Assembly (NCBI RefSeq): GCF_029227915.1
Contig: NC_079886.1
Location: 26,700,501 to 26,764,500, forward strand
DNA: 64,000 nucleotides
Direction: 5' to 3'
Source: Hydractinia symbiolongicarpus
Taxonomy: Eukaryota > Cnidaria > Hydrozoa > Anthoathecata > Hydractiniidae
Both the position numbers and the translations under genes were made by a program. Below are positions 1-14,516 of this stretch, piece by piece; positions within the stretch are counted from its first letter, which is position 1, and each line of letters opens with the position of its first letter. The notes beneath the pieces are model-generated. The model saw only the letters and a program-made list of their open reading frames with translations, was not told where the DNA came from and did not search any database.

Positions 1-71
1 GAAGTGAGTTTACTCCCTGGGTACTTTCTTTGTATACTTTTGACTATACGGGCCGAGTCCGGGATTTACGG

Positions 72-3000
72 GAAATTGCGGGTTTTCGTTTGCCGGCGAT
101 TAAACTCCTTTTATTCAGCGTCTCATCAAAAATGAAATCGTTTTTGAAAACTACAAGTCTTATGCGTTTTAGTGGTAAAAAATTAATTTAAAAAATCGTT
201 CGGGAAATGAGTTTACTCCCAGTTTACTTTCTTTGTATACATTTGACTATACGGGTCAAGCCCGGGATTTACGGCAAATCGCGGGTTTTCGTTTGCCGGC
301 GATTAAACTCCTTTTATTCAGCGTTTCATCAAAAATGAAATCATTTTTGGAAACTACAAGTCTCATGCGTTTTAGTGGCGAAGAAATAATTTAAAGAATC
401 GTTTGGGAAATGAGTTTACTCCCTGGTTACTTTCTTTGTATACTTTTCACTGTACGGGCCGAGTCCGTGATATACGGAAAATCGCGGGTTTTCGTTTGCC
501 GGCGATTAAACTCCTTTTATTCAGCGTCTCATCAAAAATGAAATCATTTTTGAAAACTACAAGTCTCATGCGTTTTAGTGGTGAAGAAATAATTTAAAAA
601 ATCGTTCGGCATATTGAGTTTACTCCCTGGGTATTTTCTTTGTTTACATTCGACTATACGGCCAAGCCCGGGATTTACGGGAAATCGCGGGTTTTCGTTT
701 GCCGGCGATTAAACTCCTTTTATTCAGCGTCTCATCAAAAACGAAATCATTTTTGAAAACTAAAAGTCTTATGCGTTTTAGTGGTAAAAAATTAACTTAA
801 AAAATCGTTCGGGAAATGAGTTTACTACCAGTTTACTTTCTTTGTATACATTTGACTATACGGGTCAAGCCCGGGATTTACGGCAAATCGCGGGTTTTCG
901 TTTGCCGGCGATTAAACTCCTTTTATTCAGCGTCTCATTAAAAATGAAATCTTTTTTGAAAACTACAAGTCTCATGCGTTTTAGTGGTGAAAAAATAATT
1001 TAAAGAATCGTTCGGGAAATGAGTTTACTCCCCGGGTACTTTCTTTGTAAACTTTTCACTGTACGGGCCGAGTCCGTGATATACGGAATATCGCGGGATT
1101 TCGTTTGCCGGCGATTAAACTCCTTTTATTCAGCGTCTCATCAAAAATGAAATCATTTTTGAAAACTACAAGTCTCATGCGTTCTAGTGGTGAAAAATGA
1201 TTTAAAGAATCGTTCGAGTAGTGATTTTAATCCCTGGGTACTTTCTTTGTATACTTTTGACTATACGGGTCAAGCCCGGGATTTACGGCAAATCGCGGGT
1301 TTTCGTTTCCCGGCGATTAAACTCCTTTTATTCAGCGTCTCATCCTACAAGTCTCATGCGTTTTAGTGGTGAAGAAATAATTTAAAAAATCGTTCGGCAA
1401 ATGAGTTTACTCCCTGGGTATTTTCTTTGTTTACATTCGACTATACGGCCAAGCCCGGGATTTACGGGAAATCGCGGGTTTTCGTTTGCCGGCGATTAAA
1501 CTCCTTTTATTCAGCGTCTCATCAAAAACGAAATCATTTTTGAAAACTAAAAGTCTTATGCGTTTTAGTGGTAAAAAATTAACTTAAAAAATCGTTCGGG
1601 AAATGAGTTTACTACCAGTTTACTTTCTTTATATACATTTGACTATACGGGTCAAGCCCGGGATTTACGGCAAATTGCGGGTTTTCGTTTGCCGGCGATT
1701 AAACTCCTTTTATTCAGCGTCTCATCAAAAATGAAATCGTTTTTGAAAACTACAAGTCTTATGCGTTTTAGTGGTAAAAAATTAATTTAAAAAATCGTTC
1801 GGGAAATGAGTTTACTCCCAGTTTACTTTCTTTGTATACATTTGACTATACGGGTCAAGCCCGGGATTTACGGCAAATCGCGGGTTTTCGTTTGCCGGCG
1901 ATTAAACTCCTTTTATTCAGCGTTTCATCAAAAATGAAATCATTTTTGGAAACTACAAGTCTCATGCGTTTTAGTGGCGAAGAAATAATTTAAAGAATCG
2001 TTTGGGAAATGAGTTTACTCCCTGGTTACTTTCTTTGTATACTTTTCACTGTACGGGCCGAGTCCGTGATATACGGAAAATCGCGGGTTTTCGTTTGCCG
2101 GCGATTAAACTCCTTTTATTCAGCGTCTCATCAAAAATGAAATCATTTTTGAAAACTACAAGTCTCATGCGTTTTAGTGGTGAAGAAATAATTTAAAAAA
2201 TCGTTCGGCATATTGAGTTTACTCCCTGGGTATTTTCTTTGTTTACATTCGACTATACGGCCAAGCCCGGGATTTACGGGAAATCGCGGGTTTTCGTTTG
2301 CCGGCGATTAAACTCCTTTTATTCAGCGTCTCATCAAAAACGAAATCATTTTTGAAAACTAAAAGTCTTATGCGTTTTAGTGGTAAAAAATTAACTTAAA
2401 AAATCGTTCGGGAAATGAGTTTACTACCAGTTTACTTTCTTTGTATACATTTGACTATACGGGTCAAGCCCGGGATTTACGGCAAATCGCGGGTTTTCGT
2501 TTGCCGGCGATTAAACTCCTTTTATTCAGCGTCTCATTAAAAATGAAATCTTTTTTGAAAACTACAAGTCTCATGCGTTTTAGTGGTGAAAAAATAATTT
2601 AAAGAATCGTTCGGGAAATGAGTTTACTCCCCGGGTACTTTCTTTGTAAACTTTTCACTGTACGGGCCGAGTCCGTGATATACGGAATATCGCGGGATTT
2701 CGTTTGCCGGCGATTAAACTCCTTTTATTCAGCGTCTCATCAAAAATGAAATCATTTTTGAAAACTACAAGTCTCATGCGTTCTAGTGGTGAAAAATGAT
2801 TTAAAGAATCGTTCGAGTAGTGATTTTAATCCCTGGGTACTTTCTTTGTATACTTTTGACTATACGGGTCAAGCCCGGGATTTACGGCAAATCGCGGGTT
2901 TTCGTTTCCCGGCGATTAAACTCCTTTTATTCAGCGTCTCATCCTACAAGTCTCATGCGTTTTAGTGGTGAAGAAATAATTTAAAAAATCGTTCGGCAAA

Positions 3001-3270
3001 TGAGTTTACTCCCTGGGTATTTTCTTTGTTTACATTCGACTATACGGCCAAGCCCGGGATTTACGGGAAATCGCGGGTTTTCGTTTGCCGGCGATTAAAC
3101 TCCTTTTATTCAGCGTCTCATCAAAAACGAAATCATTTTTGAAAACTAAAAGTCTTATGCGTTTTAGTGGTAAAAAATTAACTTAAAAAATCGTTCGGGA
3201 AATGAGTTTACTACCAGTTTACTTTCTTTATATACATTTGACTATACGGGTCAAGCCCGGGATTTACGGC
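72..3270. repeat. Two tandem copies of a 1599-bp higher-order repeat
   Basis: The sequence from about 72 to 1670 is repeated almost without change at about 1671-3270. The period of 1599 equals seven 203-bp monomers plus one 178-bp monomer. The short monomer lacks 25 bases, so that CTCATC is joined directly to CTACAAGTC (near 1340 and 2940). The copies diverge after about 3280. Near identity over 1.6 kb indicates a recent unequal exchange or local duplication. Confidence 0.9.
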
Positions 3271-4616
3271 AAATCGCGGGTTTTCGTTTGCCGGCGATTA
3301 AACTCCTTTTATTCAGCGTCTCATTAAAAATGAAATCATTTTTGAAAACTTCAAGTCTCATGCGTTTTAGTGGTGAAGAAATAATTTAAAAAATCGTTCG
3401 GCAAATGAGTTTACTCCCTGGGTATTTTCTTTGTATACATTCGACTATACGGCCAAGCCCGGGATTTACGGGAAATCGCGGGTTTTCGTTTGCCGGCGAT
3501 TAAACTCCTTTTATTCAGCGTCTCATTAAAAATGAAATCATTTTTGAAAACTACAAGTCTCATGCGTTTTAGTGGTGATAAAATAATTTAAAAAATCGTT
3601 CGGCAAATGAGTTTACTCCCTGGGTACTTTCTTTGTATACATTCGACTATACGGCCAAGCCCGGGATTTACGGGAAATCGCGGGTTTTCGTTTGCCGGCG
3701 ATTAAACTCCTTTTATTCAGCGTCTCATCAAAAACGAAATCATTTTTGAAAACTACAAGTCTTATGCGTTTTAGTGGTGAAGAAATAATTTAAAAAATCG
3801 TTCGGGAAATGAGTTTACTCCCAGTTTACTTTCTTTGTATACATTTGATTATACGGGTCAAGCCCGGGATTTACGGCAAATCGCGGGTTTTCGTTTGCCG
3901 GCGATTAAACTCCTTTTATTCAGCGTCTCATCAAAAATGAAATCATTTTTAAAAACTACAAGTCTCATGCGTTTTAGTGGTGAAAAAATAATTTAAAGAA
4001 TCGTTTGGGAAATGAGTTTACTCCCTGGGTACTTTCTTTGTATACTTTTCACTGTACGGGCCGAGTCCGTGATATACGGAAAATCGCGGGATTTCGTTTG
4101 CCGGCGATTAAACTCCTTTTATTCAGCGTCTCATCAAAAATGAAATCATTTTTGAAAACTACAAGTCTCATGCGTTTTAGTGGTGAAGAAATAATTCAAA
4201 AAATTGTTCGGCAAATGAGTTTACTCCCTGGGTATTTTCTTTGTATACATTTGACTATACGGCCAAGCCCGGGATTTACGGGAAATCGCGGGTTTTCGTT
4301 TGCCGGCGATTAAACTCCTTTTATTCAGCGTCTCATCAAAAACGAAATCATTTTTGAAAACTACAAGTCTCATGCGTTTTATTGGTGAAAAAATAATTTA
4401 AAGAATCGTTCGGGAAATGAGTTTACTCCCCGGGTACTTTCTTTGTAAACTTTTCACTGTACGGGCCGAGTCCGTGATATACGGAATATCGCGGGATTTC
4501 GTTTGCCGGCGATTAAACTCCTTTTATTCAGCGTCTCATCAAGAATGAAATTATTTTTGAAAACTGCAAGTCTCATGCGTTTTAGTGGTGAAAAAATAAT
4601 TTAAAGAATCGTTCGG

Positions 4617-6865
4617 GAAGTGAGTTTACTCCCTGGGTACTTTCTTTGTATACTTTTGACTATACGGGCCGAGTCCGGGATTTACGGGAAATTGCGGGTT
4701 TTCGTTTGCCGGCGATTAAACTCCTTTTATTCAGCGTCTCATCAAAAATGAAATCGTTTTTGAAAACTACAAGTCTTATGCGTTTTAGTGGTAAAAAATT
4801 AATTTAAAAAATCGTTCGGGAAATGAGTTTACTCCCAGTTTACTTTCTTTGTATACATTTGACTATACGGGTCAAGCCCGGGATTTACGGCAAATCGCGG
4901 GTTTTCGTTTGCCGGCGATTAAACTCCTTTTATTCAGCGTTTCATCAAAAATGAAATCATTTTTGGAAACTACAAGTCTCATGCGTTTTAGTGGCGAAGA
5001 AATAATTTAAAGAATCGTTTGGGAAATGAGTTTACTCCCTGGTTACTTTCTTTGTATACTTTTCACTGTACGGGCCGAGTCCGTGATATACGGAAAATCG
5101 CGGGTTTTCGTTTGCCGGCGATTAAACTCCTTTTATTCAGCGTCTCATCAAAAATGAAATCATTTTTGAAAACTACAAGTCTCATGCGTTTTAGTGGTGA
5201 AGAAATAATTTAAAAAATCGTTCGGCATATTGAGTTTACTCCCTGGGTATTTTCTTTGTTTACATTCGACTATACGGCCAAGCCCGGGATTTACGGGAAA
5301 TCGCGGGTTTTCGTTTGCCGGCGATTAAACTCCTTTTATTCAGCGTCTCATCAAAAACGAAATCATTTTTGAAAACTAAAAGTCTTATGCGTTTTAGTGG
5401 TAAAAAATTAACTTAAAAAATCGTTCGGGAAATGAGTTTACTACCAGTTTACTTTCTTTGTATACATTTGACTATACGGGTCAAGCCCGGGATTTACGGC
5501 AAATCGCGGGTTTTCGTTTGCCGGCGATTAAACTCCTTTTATTCAGCGTCTCATTAAAAATGAAATCTTTTTTGAAAACTACAAGTCTCATGCGTTTTAG
5601 TGGTGAAAAAATAATTTAAAGAATCGTTCGGGAAATGAGTTTACTCCCCGGGTACTTTCTTTGTAAACTTTTCACTGTACGGGCCGAGTCCGTGATATAC
5701 GGAATATCGCGGGATTTCGTTTGCCGGCGATTAAACTCCTTTTATTCAGCGTCTCATCAAAAATGAAATCATTTTTGAAAACTACAAGTCTCATGCGTTC
5801 TAGTGGTGAAAAATGATTTAAAGAATCGTTCGAGTAGTGATTTTAATCCCTGGGTACTTTCTTTGTATACTTTTGACTATACGGGTCAAGCCCGGGATTT
5901 ACGGCAAATCGCGGGTTTTCGTTTCCCGGCGATTAAACTCCTTTTATTCAGCGTCTCATCCTACAAGTCTCATGCGTTTTAGTGGTGAAGAAATAATTTA
6001 AAAAATCGTTCGGCAAATGAGTTTACTCCCTGGGTATTTTCTTTGTTTACATTCGACTATACGGCCAAGCCCGGGATTTACGGGAAATCGCGGGTTTTCG
6101 TTTGCCGGCGATTAAACTCCTTTTATTCAGCGTCTCATCAAAAACGAAATCATTTTTGAAAACTAAAAGTCTTATGCGTTTTAGTGGTAAAAAATTAACT
6201 TAAAAAATCGTTCGGGAAATGAGTTTACTACCAGTTTACTTTCTTTATATACATTTGACTATACGGGTCAAGCCCGGGATTTACGGCAAATCGCGGGTTT
6301 TCGTTTGCCGGCGATTAAACTCCTTTTATTCAGCGTCTCATTAAAAATGAAATCATTTTTGAAAACTTCAAGTCTCATGCGTTTTAGTGGTGAAGAAATA
6401 ATTTAAAAAATCGTTCGGCAAATGAGTTTACTCCCTGGGTATTTTCTTTGTATACATTCGACTATACGGCCAAGCCCGGGATTTACGGGAAATCGCGGGT
6501 TTTCGTTTGCCGGCGATTAAACTCCTTTTATTCAGCGTCTCATTAAAAATGAAATCATTTTTGAAAACTACAAGTCTCATGCGTTTTAGTGGTGATAAAA
6601 TAATTTAAAAAATCGTTCGGCAAATGAGTTTACTCCCTGGGTACTTTCTTTGTATACATTCGACTATACGGCCAAGCCCGGGATTTACGGGAAATCGCGG
6701 GTTTTCGTTTGCCGGCGATTAAACTCCTTTTATTCAGCGTCTCATCAAAAACGAAATCATTTTTGAAAACTACAAGTCTTATGCGTTTTAGTGGTGAAGA
6801 AATAATTTAAAAAATCGTTCGGGAAATGAGTTTACTCCCAGTTTACTTTCTTTGTATACATTCGA
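4617..6865. repeat. Further copy of the 1599-bp block, offset 4616
   Basis: The segment starting at 4617 repeats the window start (positions 1-1600) at an offset of 4616. From about 6216 it continues as a copy of 3200-3840 (offset 3017). It is thus a version of the first 3.8 kb with one 1599-bp unit missing, as expected from unequal crossing-over between the two tandem units. The 25-base-deleted monomer recurs near 5957. Confidence 0.8.
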
Positions 6866-8040
6866 CTATACGGGTCAAACCCGGGATTTACGGCAAATCG
6901 CGGGTTTTCGTTTGCCGGCGATTAAACTCCTTTTATTCGGCGTCTCATCAAAAATGAAATCATTTTTGAAAACTACAAGTCTCATGCGTTCTAGTGGTGA
7001 AAAAATGATTTAAAGAATCGTTCGAGTAGTGATTTTACTCCCTGGGTACTTTCTTTGTATACTTTTGACTATACGGGTCAAGCCCGGGATTTACGGCAAA
7101 TCGCGGGTTTTCGTTTCCCGGCAATTAAACTCCTTTTATTCAGCGTCTCATCAAAAAATGAAATCATTTTTGAAAACTACAAGTCTCATGCGTTTTAGTG
7201 GTGAAGAAATAATTTAAAAAATCGTTCGGCAAATGAGTTTACTCCCTGGGTATTTTCTTTGTATACATTCGACTATACGGCCAAGCCCGGGATTTACGGG
7301 AAATCGCGGGTTTTCGTTTGCCGGCGATTAAACTCCTTTTATTCAGCGTCTCATCAAAAACGAAATCATTTTTGAAAACTACAAGTCTTATGCGTTTTAG
7401 TGGTGAAGAAATAATTTAAAAAATCGTTCGGGAAATGAGATTACTCCCAGTTTACTTTCTTTGTATACATTCGACTATACTGGTCAAACCCGGGATTTAC
7501 GGCAAATCGCGGGTTTTCGTTTGCCGGCGATTAAACTCCTTTTATTCGGCGTCTCATCAAAAATGAAATCATTTTTGAAAACTACAAGTCTCATGCGTTC
7601 TAGTGGTGAAAAAATGATTTAAAGAATCGTTCGAGTAGTGATTTTACTCCCTGGGTACTTTCTTTGTATACTTTTGACTATACGGGTCAAGCCCGGGATT
7701 TACGGCAAATCGCGGGTTTTCGTTTCCCGGCAATTAAACTCCTTTTATTCAGCGTCTCATCAAAAAATGAAATCATTTTTGAAAACTACAAGTCTCATGC
7801 GTTTTAGTGGTGAAGAAATAATTTAAAAAATCGTTCGGCAAATGAGTTTACTCCCTGGGTATTTTCTTTGTTTACATTCGACTAAACGGCCAAGCCCGGG
7901 ATTTACGGGAAATCGCGGGTTTTCGTTTGCCGGCGATTAAACTCCTTTTATTCAGCGTCTCATCAAAAACGAAATCATTTTTGAAAACTACAAGTCTTAT
8001 GCGTTTTAGTGGTTAAAAATTAATTTAAAAAATCGTTCGG
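6820..8040. repeat. Tandem 609-bp (three-monomer) duplication
   Basis: Two near-identical three-monomer units follow one another at an offset of 609 (3 x 203). Both carry the variant GTTCGAGTAGTGATTTTACTCC (20-base core or less is shared with few other monomers) and TTTCCCGGCAATTAAA, seen near 7022/7115 and 7631/7724. The same pair recurs at about 15.4-16.6 kb as part of a larger copy. Confidence 0.8.
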
Positions 8041-9959
8041 GAAATGAGTTTACTCCCAGTTTACTTTCTTTGTATACATTTGACTATACGGGTCAAACCC
8101 GGGATTTACGGCAAATCGCGGGTTTTCGTTTGCCGGCGATTAAACTCCTTTTATACAGCGTCTCATCGAAAATGAAATCATTTTTAAAAACTACAAGTCT
8201 CATGCGTTTTAGTGGTGAAAAAATAATTTAAAGAATCCCTTGGGAAATGAGTTTACTCCGTTTGTACTTTCTTTGTATACTTTTCACTGTACGGGCCGAG
8301 TCCATGATATACGGAATATCGCGGGTTTTCGTTTGCCGGCGATTAAACTCCTTTTATTCAGCGTCTCATCAAAAATGAAATCATTTTTGAAAACTACTAG
8401 TCTCATGCGTTCTAGTGGTGAAAAAATGATTTAAAGAATCGTTCGAGAAGTGATTTTACTCCCTGGGTACTTTCTTTGTATACTTTTCACTGTACGGGTC
8501 GAGTCCGCGATATACGGAAAATCGCGGGTTTTCGTTTGCCGGCGATTAAACTCCTTTTATTCAGCGTCTCATCAAAAATGAAATCATTTTTGAAAACTAC
8601 AAGTCTCATGCGTTTTAGTGGTGAAGAAATAATTTAAAGAATCGTTTGGGAAATGAGTTTACTCCCTGCGTACTTTCTTTGTATACTTTTCACTGTACGG
8701 ACCGAGTCCGTGATATACGGAAAATCGCGGGTTTTCGTTTGCCTGGGATTAAACTCCTTTTATTCAGCGTCTCATCAAAAATGAAATCATTTTTGAAAAC
8801 TACAAGTCTCATGCGTTTTAATGGTAAAAAATTAATTTAAAAAATCGTTCGGGAAATGAGTTTACTCACAGTTTACTTTCCTTGTATAGATTTCACTATA
8901 CGGGTCAAACCCGGGATTTACGGCAAATCGCGGGTTTTCGTTTGCCGGCGATTAAACTCCTTTTATTCAGCGTCTCATCAAAAATGAAATCATTTTTGAA
9001 AACTACAAGTCTCATGCGTTTTAGTGGTGAAGAAAAAATTTAAAAAATCGTTCGGCAAATGAGTTTACTCCCTGGGTATTTTCTTTGTTTACATTCGACT
9101 ATACGGCCAAGCCCGGGATTTACGGGAAATCGCGGGTTTTCGTTTGCCGGCGATTAAACTCCTTTTATTCAGCGTCTCATCAAAAACGAAATCATTTTTG
9201 AAAACTACAAGTGTCATGCGTTTTAGTGGTGAAAAAATAATTTAAAGAATCGTTTGGGAAATGAGTTAACTCCCTGGGTACTTTCTTTGTATACTTTTCA
9301 CTGTACGGGTCGAGTCCGCGATATACGGAAAATCGCGGGTTTTCGTTTGCCAGCGATTAAACTCCTTTTATTCAGCGTCTCATCAAAAATGAAATCATTT
9401 TTGAAAACTACAAGTCTCATGCGTTTTAGTGGTGAAGAAATAATTTAAAGAATCGTTTGGAAATGAGTTTACTCCCTGCGTACTTTCTTTGTATACTTTT
9501 CACTGTACGGGCCGAGTCCGTGATATACGGAAAATCGCGGGTTTTCGTTTGCCGGCGATTAAACTCCTTTTATTCAGCGTCTCATCAAAAATGAAATCAT
9601 TTTTGAAAACTACAAGTCTCATGCGTTCTAGTGGTGAAAAAATGATTTAAAGAATCGTTCGAGAAGTGATTTTACTCCCTGGGTACTTTCTTTGTATACT
9701 TTTGACTATACGGGCCGAGTCCGGGATTTACGGAAAAATGCGGGTTTTCGTTTGCCGGCGATTAAACTCCTTTTATTCAGCGTCACATCAAAAACGAAAT
9801 CATTTTTGAAAACTACAAGTCTTATGCGTTTTAGTGGTAAAAAATTAATTTAAACAATCGTTCGGGAAATGAGTTTACTCCCAGTTTACTTTCTTTGTAT
9901 ACATTCGACTATACGGGTCAAGCCCGGGATTTACGGCAAATCGCGGGTTTTCGTTTGCC

Positions 9960-12900
9960 GGCGATTAAACTCCTTTTATTCAGCGTCTCATCAAAAATGA
10001 AATCATTTTTGAAAACTACAAGTCTCATGCGTTTTAGTGGTGAAGAAATAATTTAAAAAATCGTTCGGCAAATAAGTTTACTCCCTGGGTATTTTCTTTG
10101 TTTACATTCGACTATACGGCCAAGCCCGGAATTTACGGGAAAGCGCGGTTTTCGTTTGCCGGCGATTAAACTCCTTTTATTCAGCGTCTCATCAAAAACG
10201 AAATCATTTTTGAAAACTACAAGTCTTATGCGTTTTAGTGGTGAAGAAATAATTTAAAAAATCGTTCGGGAAATGAGTTTACTCCCAGTTTACTTTCTTT
10301 GTATACATTCGACTATACGGGTCAAGCCCGGGATTTACGGCAAATCGCGGGTTTTCGTTTGCCGGCGATTAAACTCCTTTTATACAGCGTCTCATCAGAA
10401 ATGAAATCATTTTTAAAAACTATAAAAACCTCATGCGTTTTAGTGGTGAAAAAATAATTTAAAGAATCGTTTGGGAAATGTGTTTTTGCCGGCGATTAAA
10501 CTCCTTTTATTCAGCGTCTCATCAAAAACGAAATCATTTTTGAAAACTACAAGTCTTATGCGTTTTAGTGGTGAAGAAATAATTTAAAAAATCGTTCGGG
10601 AAATGAGTTTACTCCCAGTTTACTTTCTTTGTATACATTCGACTATACGGGTCAAGCCCGGGATTTACGGCAAATCGCGGGTTTTCGTTTGTCGGCGATT
10701 AAACTCCTTTTATACAGCGTCTCATCAGAAATGAAATCATTTTTAAAAACTACAAGTCTCATGCGTTTTAGTGGTGAAAAAATAATTTAAAGAATCGTTT
10801 GGGAAATGTGTTTTTGCCGGCGATTAAACTCCTTTTATTCAGCGTCTCATCAAAAATGAAATCGTTTTTGAAAACTACAAGTCTCATGCGTTTTAGTGGT
10901 GAAAAAATAATTTTTAGAATCGTTTGGGAAATGAGTTTACTCCCTGGGTACTTTCTTTGTATACATTTGACTATACGGGTCAAGCCCGGGATTTACGGCA
11001 AATCGCGGGTTTTCGTTTGCCGGCGATTAAACTCCTTTTATTCAGCGTCTCATCAAAAATGAAATCATTTTTGAAAACTACAAGTCTCATGCGTTTTAGT
11101 GGTGAAGAAACAGTTCAAAAAATCGTTCGGCAAATGAGTTTACTCCCTGGGTATTTTCTTTGTATACATTTGACTATACGGCCAAGCCCGGGATTTACGG
11201 GAAATCGCGGGTTTTCGTTTGCCGGCGATTAAACTCCTTTTATTCAGCGTCTCATCAAAAACGAAATCATTTTTGAAAACTACAAGTCTCATGCGTTTTA
11301 GTGGTGAAAAAATAATTTAAAGAATCGTTTGGGAAATGAGTTTACTCCCTGGGTACTTTCTTTGTATACTTTTCACTGTACGGGCCGAGTCCGTGATATA
11401 CGGAAAATCGCGGGATTTCGTTTGCCGGCGATTAAACTCCTTTTATTCAGCGTCTCATCAAGAATGAAATCATTTTTGAAAACTGCAAGTCTCATGCGTT
11501 TTAGTGGTGAAAAAATAATTTAAAGAATCTTTCGGGAAGTGAGTTTACTCCCCGGGTACTTTCTTTGTATACTTTTCATTGTACGGGCCGAGTCCGTGAT
11601 ATACGGAAAATCGCGGGATTTCGTTTGCCGGCGATTAAACTCCTTTTATTCAGCGTCTCATCAAAAACGAAGTCATTTTTAAAAACTACAAGTCTCATGC
11701 GTTTTAGTGGTGAAAAAATAATTTAAAGAATCGTTCGGGAAATGAGTTTACTCCCTGGGTACTTTCTTTGTATACTTTTCACTGTACGGGCCGAGTCCGT
11801 GATATATGTAAAATCGCGGGATTTCGTTTGCCGGCGATTAAACTCCTTTTATTTAGCGTCTCATCAAGAATGAAATCATTTTTAAAAACTGCAAGTCTCA
11901 TGCATTTTAGTGGTGAAAAAATAATTTAAAGAATCGTTCGGGAAGTGAGTTTACTCCCTGAGTACTTTCTTTGTATACTTTTGACTATACGAGCCGAGTC
12001 CGGGATTCACGGGAAATTGCGGGTTTTCGTTTGCCGGCGATTAAACTCCTTTAATTCAGCGTCTCATCAAAAATGAAATCGTTTTTGAAAACTACAAGTC
12101 TTATGCGTTTTAGTGGTAAAAAATTAATTTAAAAAATCGTTCGGGAAATGAGTTTACTCCCTGGGTACTTTCTTTGTACACATTTGACTATACGGGTCAA
12201 GCCCGGGGATTTACGGCAAATCGCGGGTTTTCGTTTGCCGGCGATTAAACTCCTTTTATTCAGCGTCTCATCAAAAATGAAATCATTTTTGAAAACTACA
12301 AGTCTCATGCGTTTTAGTGGTGAAGAAATAATTTAAAAAATCGTTCGGCAAATAAGTTTACTCCCTGGGTATTTTCTTTGTTTACATTCGACTATACGGC
12401 CAAGCCCGGAATTTACGGGAAAGCGCGGTTTTCGTTTGCCGGCGATTAAACTCCTTTTATTCAGCGTCTCATCAAAAACGAAATCATTTTTGAAAACTAC
12501 AAGTCTTATGCGTTTTAGTGGTGAAGAAATAATTTAAAAAATCGTTCGGGAAATGAGTTTACTCCCAGTTTACTTTCTTTGTATACATTCGACTATACGG
12601 GTCAAGCCCGGGATTTACGGCAAATCGCGGGTTTTCGTTTGCCGGCGATTAAACTCCTTTTATACAGCGTCTCATCAGAAATGAAATCATTTTTAAAAAC
12701 TATAAAAACCTCATGCGTTTTAGTGGTGAAAAAATAATTTAAAGAATCGTTTGGGAAATGTGTTTTTGCCGGCGATTAAACTCCTTTTATTCAGCGTCTC
12801 ATCAAAAACGAAATCATTTTTGAAAACTACAAGTCTTATGCGTTTTAGTGGTGAAGAAATAATTTAAAAAATCGTTCGGGAAATGAGTTTACTCCCAGTT

Positions 12901-14516
12901 TACTTTCTTTGTATACATTCGACTATACGGGTCAAGCCCGGGATTTACGGCAAATCGCGGGTTTTCGTTTGTCGGCGATTAAACTCCTTTTATACAGCGT
13001 CTCATCAGAAATGAAATCATTTTTAAAAACTACAAGTCTCATGCGTTTTAGTGGTGAAAAAATAATTTAAAGAATCGTTTGGGAAATGTGTTTTTGCCGG
13101 CGATTAAACTCCTTTTATTCAGCGTCTCATCAAAAATGAAATCGTTTTTGAAAACTACAAGTCTCATGCGTTTTAGTGGTGAAAAAATAATTTTTAGAAT
13201 CGTTTGGGAAATGAGTTTACTCCCTGGGTACTTTCTTTGTATACATTTGACTATACGGGTCAAGCCCGGGATTTACGGCAAATCGCGGGTTTTCGTTTGC
13301 CGGCGATTAAACTCCTTTTATTCAGCGTCTCATCAAAAATGAAATCATTTTTGAAAACTACAAGTCTCATGCGTTTTAGTGGTGAAGAAACAGTTCAAAA
13401 AATCGTTCGGCAAATGAGTTTACTCCCTGGGTATTTTCTTTGTATACATTTGACTATACGGCCAAGCCCGGGATTTACGGGAAATCGCGGGTTTTCGTTT
13501 GCCGGCGATTAAACTCCTTTTATTCAGCGTCTCATCAAAAACGAAATCATTTTTGAAAACTACAAGTCTCATGCGTTTTAGTGGTGAAAAAATAATTTAA
13601 AGAATCGTTTGGGAAATGAGTTTACTCCCTGGGTACTTTCTTTGTATACTTTTCACTGTACGGGCCGAGTCCGTGATATACGGAAAATCGCGGGATTTCG
13701 TTTGCCGGCGATTAAACTCCTTTTATTCAGCGTCTCATCAAGAATGAAATCATTTTTGAAAACTGCAAGTCTCATGCGTTTTAGTGGTGAAAAAATAATT
13801 TAAAGAATCTTTCGGGAAGTGAGTTTACTCCCCGGGTACTTTCTTTGTATACTTTTCATTGTACGGGCCGAGTCCGTGATATACGGAAAATCGCGGGATT
13901 TCGTTTGCCGGCGATTAAACTCCTTTTATTCAGCGTCTCATCAAAAACGAAGTCATTTTTAAAAACTACAAGTCTCATGCGTTTTAGTGGTGAAAAAATA
14001 ATTTAAAGAATCGTTCGGGAAATGAGTTTACTCCCTGGGTACTTTCTTTGTATACTTTTCACTGTACGGGCCGAGTCCGTGATATATGTAAAATCGCGGG
14101 ATTTCGTTTGCCGGCGATTAAACTCCTTTTATTTAGCGTCTCATCAAGAATGAAATCATTTTTAAAAACTGCAAGTCTCATGCATTTTAGTGGTGAAAAA
14201 ATAATTTAAAGAATCGTTCGGGAAGTGAGTTTACTCCCTGAGTACTTTCTTTGTATACTTTTGACTATACGAGCCGAGTCCGGGATTCACGGGAAATTGC
14301 GGGTTTTCGTTTGCCGGCGATTAAACTCCTTTAATTCAGCGTCTCATCAAAAATGAAATCGTTTTTGAAAACTACAAGTCTTATGCGTTTTAGTGGTAAA
14401 AAATTAATTTAAAAAATCGTTCGGGAAATGAGTTTACTCCCTGGGTACTTTCTTTGTACACATTTGACTATACGGGTCAAGCCCGGGGATTTACGGCAAA
14501 TCGCGGGTTTTCGTTT
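9960..14516. repeat. Tandem 2280-bp higher-order duplication
   Basis: The sequence from about 9960 to 12,236 is repeated at 12,240-14,516 with an offset of 2280. Shared rare marks include CTATAAAAACCTCATGCG (near 10,420 and 12,700) and two 125-bp short monomers. The second copy ends where TTTGCCGG changes to TTTCCCGG near 14,516, and a block related to 5.9 kb begins there. Partial further copies lie at about 18.8-20.9 kb and 21.2-22.3 kb. Confidence 0.85.
10473..10597. repeat. Short 125-bp monomer with a fixed 78-base deletion (example)
   Basis: Here GGGAAATGTG runs straight into TTTTTGCCGGCGATTAAA. The TACTTTC...TCGCGGG section of the monomer is absent, and the next monomer start is 125 bases away. 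The same junction appears near 10,796, 12,753, 13,076, 19,264, 19,590, 21,540, 21,868, 26,663, 27,802, 29,144, 31,094, 37,100 and 40,876. One deletion event was therefore spread by block amplification. Confidence 0.85.

Noticed and set aside
300-325. CENP-B-box-like sequence in the monomer (TTTCGTTTGCCGGCGA)
   Set aside because: It shares TTCG but lacks the required A and CGGG at the proper spacing, on either strand.
403-597. Dozens of 60-113 codon open frames in the satellite, on both strands
   Set aside because: They are the same stretch of monomer translated again and again. The period of 203 shifts frame each time, there is no codon-position signal, and they end at chance stops.
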